64,000 bases of DNA, taken from assembly GCA_965216515.1 (NCBI GenBank), contig OZ244173.1, forward strand, positions 1,860,001-1,924,000, read 5' to 3'. The DNA comes from CAXMRP01 sp965216515. Its GTDB lineage: Bacteria > Pseudomonadota > Alphaproteobacteria > Rhizobiales > Afifellaceae. This document shows, piece by piece, positions 60,660 to 64,000 of this stretch. The notes beneath the pieces were generated by a model. The model saw only the letters and a list, made by a program, of their open reading frames with translations, was not told the DNA's origin and did not search any database. The translations under genes and the position numbers were made by a program. How positions within the stretch are numbered: the stretch's first letter is position 1; each line of letters begins with the position of its first letter.

Positions 60660-61492
60660 CGGATGTCATGATTTCCATTTTTGGGTTCGTTCATCGAGGT
60701 TGAAGACGTCTGTGACGGGTTTTCCGCTTTCGAACTCGGCCAGGCGCTCCAGTTCGCGCGCCAGATGTTCATCGGCCAGGTCGGCCACCCGCTCCGCATC
60801 CGCCTGCGGCACCACGACGACGCCGTCCCGGTCGCCGACGACGATGTCGCCGGGATGAACCGGCACGCCGCCACACGAGATCGGAACGTTGATTGCGCCG
60901 GGCCCCTGCGATCCGAAGATCCGGATGCACGAGCCCCGCGAAAAGGTCGGCGGCGCATCCGCCACCATCCCCTGGGCGTCACGCACCGCCCCGTCGATCA
61001 CGATCGCCACCGCCCCCTTGCGCTTGAACATGTAGCCCAGCCGCTCGCCGATCACCGACACGTCCCGGTAGCCCCCGGCATCGACGACGATCACGTCCCC
61101 CGGGCGGGTCAGGTCGATCGCCCGCTGGATATAGAGCGCATCGCCCGGACGGGTCAGCACCGTCAGCGCCGAGCCGACAAAGCGCATCGACGTCTCCAGC
61201 GGCTTGATCTCGTAATGCATGGCCCCATAGCCGCCCATGCTGTCGCAAATCTTCGCCGTGTCGTGGTCCTCAAACCGGGCCCGCAACGGCGCCGACGCCG
61301 CCGCCCCCCCTTCGACGATCTCGCCGTGAAAGATATGTTTTTCCATGCCCATAGCTTATATACCCGTGATTCAACGCCCAATCGCACCCAAGCCCCGGCG
61401 CACCGGACCGGAAGGCACGGCATCAAACCGTGTCACTCACCAACAACACTGTCCAATGAATTGAGGAACAGGCATCATCACCACAGGGAATA
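60660..61492. repeat. 833-bp direct repeat, right copy
   Basis: Partner of 56693-57525. Its outer edge lies 35 bp before the LysR start, so 140 of the 174 bases between the RraA-like gene and the LysR gene are present in both copies. A perfect inverted repeat CAAT-GA-ATTG (61454-61463, and 57487-57496 in the other copy) lies inside it and might be part of a LysR site. Confidence 0.95.
60666..61352 (-). CDS. RraA-like / HMG-aldolase family protein (right duplicate)
   Basis: 228 residues, identical to the product at 56699-57385, with VIDGAVRDAQG and GDRDGVVVVP. It heads the TRAP operon and is divergent from a LysR gene 174 bp away. An aldolase or decarboxylase acting on the 2-oxo acid brought in by the TRAP system is plausible. 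Start: ATG at 61352; a second ATG two codons later is possible. Confidence 0.88.
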   Translation of the reverse strand: MGMEKHIFHGEIVEGGAAASAPLRARFEDHDTAKICDSMGGYGAMHYEIKPLETSMRFVGSALTVLTRPGDALYIQRAIDLTRPGDVIVVDAGGYRDVSVIGERLGYMFKRKGAVAIVIDGAVRDAQGMVADAPPTFSRGSCIRIFGSQGPGAINVPISCGGVPVHPGDIVVGDRDGVVVVPQADAERVADLADEHLARELERLAEFESGKPVTDVFNLDERTQKWKS

Positions 61493-61526
61493 ATACCGAA
61501 CCCAAACACGACAACTAGAGGCAGAA

Positions 61527-62417
61527 ATGAAGTACCGGCAGATGGAAATATTCCACGCGATCATGCTCACCGGGTCGGTGACGGCGGCCGCCAAATCGCT
61601 CAATCTGACACAACCGGCGGCAACAAAAATCCTGCGCCATACCGAAGACCAGCTGAAGTTCCTGCTGTTTCACCGGATCAAGGGCAGGCTCGTTCCGACC
61701 GACGACGCGATTGCCATTTTCCCGGACGTCGAGCGGGTGTTCCAGGAGATGCGGGCCGTCAGGCAAAGCATCGAGGATGTCCGGTTCGGCCGCCGTGGCA
61801 CGCTGAGCGTCGTGGCCATTCCCACCCTCGGCCAGGTCGTCTTGCCGCGGGCCATATCCGCATTCACCAAGGAACATCCGGACGTACCCGTGACATTTGC
61901 GGTTCGTCCCCGACGTTACGTCATGCAGAGCGTGGCGACCCAGCGCGCCGAAGTCGGATTTGCTTTCCTTACCCCCTCGCACGCCAGCGTCGAGACAAAG
62001 CCGATGTGCGGAAGTTATCTCAACTGTATCGTTGCGCGAAACCACCCGCTTTCCGACAAAGAATTTGTCACGGCTTCGGATATCTCGGGTTATCCGTTCA
62101 TATCGTTTTCGGAAGACCAGGGCCTCCAGCCACTGATCAAATCCGCCTTCGCCGCCGGCCGTACGGCGCTTTCCTCGCATCTGGAGACTGGCTGGATATC
62201 CACCGCCTGGGCATTGGTGGACCAGGGTGTCGGCATTTCCCTGGTCGATGGATTTTCCCAGCTTGGCCAGATCCACACGAATGTGGTCGAAATCCCTTTC
62301 CGGCCCGAAATTTCGGTTCACGTCGATGTCCTGACGCCGCGGGCCAAACCGTTATCGCGGATCGCCAAACAGTTCGTCGATGTCGCGCTGGACGTGCTCG
62401 ACGAGGAAAATCCCTGA
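61527..62417 (+). CDS. LysR-family transcriptional regulator
   Basis: 296 residues. The N-terminal winged helix-turn-helix (MEIFHAIMLTGSVTAAAKSL then NLTQPAATKILRHTEDQL) is classical. The effector domain starts near residue 92 (LSVVAIPTLGQVVLPRAISAF). It is divergent from the RraA-TRAP operon, which is the usual arrangement for a LysR regulator and its target. Because the intergenic DNA is duplicated at 57386-57525, it may also control the second Dpp operon. GAGGCAG precedes the ATG. Confidence 0.93.
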   Translation: MKYRQMEIFHAIMLTGSVTAAAKSLNLTQPAATKILRHTEDQLKFLLFHRIKGRLVPTDDAIAIFPDVERVFQEMRAVRQSIEDVRFGRRGTLSVVAIPTLGQVVLPRAISAFTKEHPDVPVTFAVRPRRYVMQSVATQRAEVGFAFLTPSHASVETKPMCGSYLNCIVARNHPLSDKEFVTASDISGYPFISFSEDQGLQPLIKSAFAAGRTALSSHLETGWISTAWALVDQGVGISLVDGFSQLGQIHTNVVEIPFRPEISVHVDVLTPRAKPLSRIAKQFVDVALDVLDEENP

Positions 62418-62779
62418 CCATCAGGTCCGCCACCCCGGCAGGCGCATAGAGCACGCGGCGCCGGCACGTCGAAATCAGGATGGATCCCGGCACGGCGTTG
62501 TCCGGACCGCGCCCCGTAACGGGCTCCAACGGGCTTCCATTCCCGCAAGATATCGATGGTGATTGAATCCATATTGGACGCGCTGACACGGTCACCGTAG
62601 TTTTTGCTCAGATATTTTGCACGCCGAGTTTGCCGGCCTGGTGCGGCAGATGGAGCCCGACTTGTCGCTCATGATTGAGAGGAATGATTGCGTCCGAACT
62701 TCTGGGAAATCCGCAAGCCGCCGCCCGGCTGTTGTTGCGTCCTGTTTCGCGGCAAGCCGGGGCAGGTTGCAGCGCGATC
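62418..62779. other. Intergenic stretch, no protein gene seen
   Basis: About 360 bp between the LysR gene and the small RNA candidate. Short open frames exist on both strands, but none has a ribosome site with a recognisable product. It should contain the promoter of the candidate RNA, which I could not place. Confidence 0.4.
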
Positions 62780-62861
62780 TCGAAACTCTCCCAGTCCTCC
62801 TCCCTGGGAAACCTTGGGCGGTCCGGCCTCGCACTTGTGTGCCCGGACCGCCTCTTTTTTT
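62780..62861 (+). ncRNA. Candidate small RNA with an anti-Shine-Dalgarno loop
   Basis: A first stem TCCCAG/CTGGGA (62789-62794 with 62804-62809) carries in its loop and edge the sequence CCTCCTCCC (62796-62804), the complement of a strong Shine-Dalgarno site. A second, strong stem with a T-run follows at 62817-62861. This layout resembles alphaproteobacterial small RNAs with CCUCCUCCC loops (alpha-r14/NfeR type and the Rhodobacter CcsR, or cuckoo, family). The 5' end is not known and could lie further upstream, where another CTGGGA (62702-62707) could compete for the first stem. Confidence 0.55.
62817..62861 (+). terminator. Strong Rho-independent terminator
   Basis: A perfect 10-bp stem GGCGGTCCGG/CCGGACCGCC (62817-62826 with 62843-62852) is capped by an inner GCAC/GTGC stem and followed by TCTTTTTTT (62853-62861). 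It ends a plus-strand transcript about 100 bp before the next gene. Confidence 0.88.
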
Positions 62862-62957
62862 GCGCTTGGACAGTTGGCAAACGCTTCATGAGTTGAACGG
62901 GGCGCAAGCCGGCAACCAAACTCCGGTTCCCCGAAACGACAGCGGAAGGAAACGAAA

Positions 62958-63950
62958 ATGACAGATGTTCCGATCACCATTCGGGTTCGACCTTACGATC
63001 ACATCTGTCCGCTGCTTCTGGGTGACGCGAAAATTCCCGGCGCCGAGGCGACATTCGAAATCCATGGCCGCCTGGAAACCGACTTTCCCAAGACCCTCGC
63101 CGCAGCCGAGGTCTCGTTCAATCGTTACGTGTTGTCCTTTGCGCGTGGCAAAGGCGAGTTGGTTGGCATCCCTGCCTTTATCCTCCGCGGTTTCCGTCAC
63201 CGGAACTACTTTGTGCTCGCCGATTCCGACCTGCATGACTTGAAAAGCCTTCACGGGAAACGGATCGGGACCAATGGCTGGAGCGATACCGGCACATTGT
63301 GGGCGCGTGCGGCCCTGCGCGACGCCGGGGTCGGAATGGAGGATGTTCAGTGGGTGATCGGGCCCCTCGATGAAAATTCGCCGGGCCACGGGCCGATGCC
63401 GGACGATATTCCACTGCCGTCGAATGCCGAAAAACTGTCCCAATCAGACACGCTTCTTGCAGCGCTCCACGATGGACGGATCGACGCGATCACGGTCGCG
63501 TTCGCCCCGCAGGACGTTTTCCAGCAAGATGGCAGCATCCGCCGGCTGGTCCGCGACTATGTGGGTGTGGAACGCGAATATCATCAGCGTACCGGCATCT
63601 ATCCCAACTTCCATCTGATGGCATTTCACAGGGACTTCGCCGAGCAGCATCCGGAACTGGTGGTCGGCCTGTACGATGCGCTTTATCGCGCCTGGGAATT
63701 ATGGTGGACAAAGGCGAAGCGCTTTTCGGAAGCCGGCCCCTGGGCGATGGTCGATCTGGAAACTCAGGCGCTCGAATTTGCCGAGGATACGCCGCCTTTC
63801 GGGTTGGAAAGCAAAGCGCATCAACGAATGTTGAGGGCCATATGCGAGGAGCAGCATGCCCAGCATCTGGTGGAGAAACCGGCTCGTCCCGAAGAGCTGT
63901 TTGCGCAATTCACTGCAATCCGGGAAAACCTGCAAAGCGCCGGACGGTAA
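62958..63950 (+). CDS. 4,5-Dihydroxyphthalate decarboxylase-like / SBP-like protein
   Basis: 330 residues without a signal peptide, from an ATG after GGAAGGAAACG. The sequence fits the family annotated as 4,5-dihydroxyphthalate decarboxylase, which has the periplasmic-binding-protein fold: YVLSFARGKGELVGIPAF, FRHRNYFVLADSDL, LHGKRIGTNGWSDTGTLWAR and VEREYHQRTGIYPNFHLMAF. Members decarboxylate aromatic or related acids, though many are uncharacterised. It could act in the same organic-acid pathway as the TRAP/RraA operon, but it is separated from LysR by 540 bp with a terminator. Confidence 0.8.
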   Translation: MTDVPITIRVRPYDHICPLLLGDAKIPGAEATFEIHGRLETDFPKTLAAAEVSFNRYVLSFARGKGELVGIPAFILRGFRHRNYFVLADSDLHDLKSLHGKRIGTNGWSDTGTLWARAALRDAGVGMEDVQWVIGPLDENSPGHGPMPDDIPLPSNAEKLSQSDTLLAALHDGRIDAITVAFAPQDVFQQDGSIRRLVRDYVGVEREYHQRTGIYPNFHLMAFHRDFAEQHPELVVGLYDALYRAWELWWTKAKRFSEAGPWAMVDLETQALEFAEDTPPFGLESKAHQRMLRAICEEQHAQHLVEKPARPEELFAQFTAIRENLQSAGR

Positions 63951-64000
63951 GCGGCAAACTATATCGGGCAATTGCTTGCCAACCTCCTGTTGCAGGCCGG

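Noticed and set aside
56693..61492. Composite transposon or insertion sequence flanked by the 833-bp repeats
   Set aside because: There is no transposase, terminal inverted repeat or target duplication. The repeats contain an ordinary metabolic gene, so duplication or gene conversion is simpler.
62675..62896. Leader peptide or small protein across the terminator at 62817-62861
   Set aside because: The frame runs through the hairpin and T-run, has no run of a regulatory amino-acid codon and no good ribosome site. A small RNA explains the structure better.
62862..62957. Riboswitch in the leader of the decarboxylase-like gene
   Set aside because: A possible CGGGG/CCCCG pairing is visible, but no known riboswitch core was recognised.
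1..64000. tRNA, rRNA, CRISPR array, prophage or toxin-antitoxin loci
   Set aside because: No cloverleaf with TTCGA-type arm, regular short repeats, integrase, phage or paired small toxin genes were seen when reading the sequence. A tRNA or CRISPR program would be decisive.

Overview
The window is GC-rich, tightly packed DNA from a free-living alphaproteobacterium, most likely of the Hyphomicrobiales (Rhizobiales) type. Three things point that way: stop/start overlaps of the ATGA type in most operons, the large number of peptide, sugar and TRAP uptake systems, and lineage-typical genes such as the hibernation-factor/cold-shock fusion and the TRAP and Dpp operons with RraA-like genes. I saw no tRNA, rRNA, CRISPR array, insertion sequence or phage gene. 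The assignment to a group is an inference.

Layout. 1-753: start of a thiamine-diphosphate E1 alpha subunit gene, cut by the left edge. 953-4831: TetR regulator, lipoprotein-like membrane-fusion protein, ABC ATPase and ABC-2 permease (a drug-efflux type operon), with a palindromic operator on its promoter. 4910-9025: cold-shock protein and bifunctional PutA. 9022-11072: universal stress protein and a cation/Ca2+ exchanger. 11219-16658: complete oligopeptide importer. 16726-22008: stress and small-protein island (second Usp, two small cytochromes c, HPF-cold-shock fusion, DUF2267, SH3 protein, an ABC membrane domain without its ATPase, TrmO). 22150-32450: ROK-regulated sugar cluster made of a PIG-L deacetylase, a three-part ABC importer with its ATPase, an argininosuccinate-lyase-like enzyme and a PfkB kinase. 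32808-33869: RsgA. 34076-43678: dipeptide importer with an M55 D-aminopeptidase, a creatininase-family hydrolase, an RraA-like protein and a DUF1028 protein. 43960-47857: spermidine/putrescine-type ABC importer with a Tat-exported binding protein. 48250-57385: second dipeptide importer with two paralogous binding proteins, an unusual M20 homologue and an RraA-like protein. 57721-61352: TRAP importer led by an identical RraA-like gene. 61527-63950: LysR regulator, a probable small RNA with an anti-Shine-Dalgarno loop, and a dihydroxyphthalate-decarboxylase-like protein.

The genes fit scavenging of nitrogenous organic matter: peptides (possibly with D-residues), amides, sugars carrying N-acetyl groups, polyamine-type compounds and organic acids, with PutA feeding proline to glutamate. 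The three most notable things are: (i) an 833-bp direct repeat with only two visible mismatches that places the same RraA gene and the same upstream region at the head of both the second Dpp operon and the TRAP operon; (ii) two abutting 17-bp palindromes that fill exactly the -35/-10 spacers of two divergent promoters next to the ROK regulator, in a cluster whose enzyme set does not match a pathway I know; (iii) a CCTCCTCCC loop hairpin followed by a strong terminator at about 62780-62861, which looks like an anti-Shine-Dalgarno small RNA.
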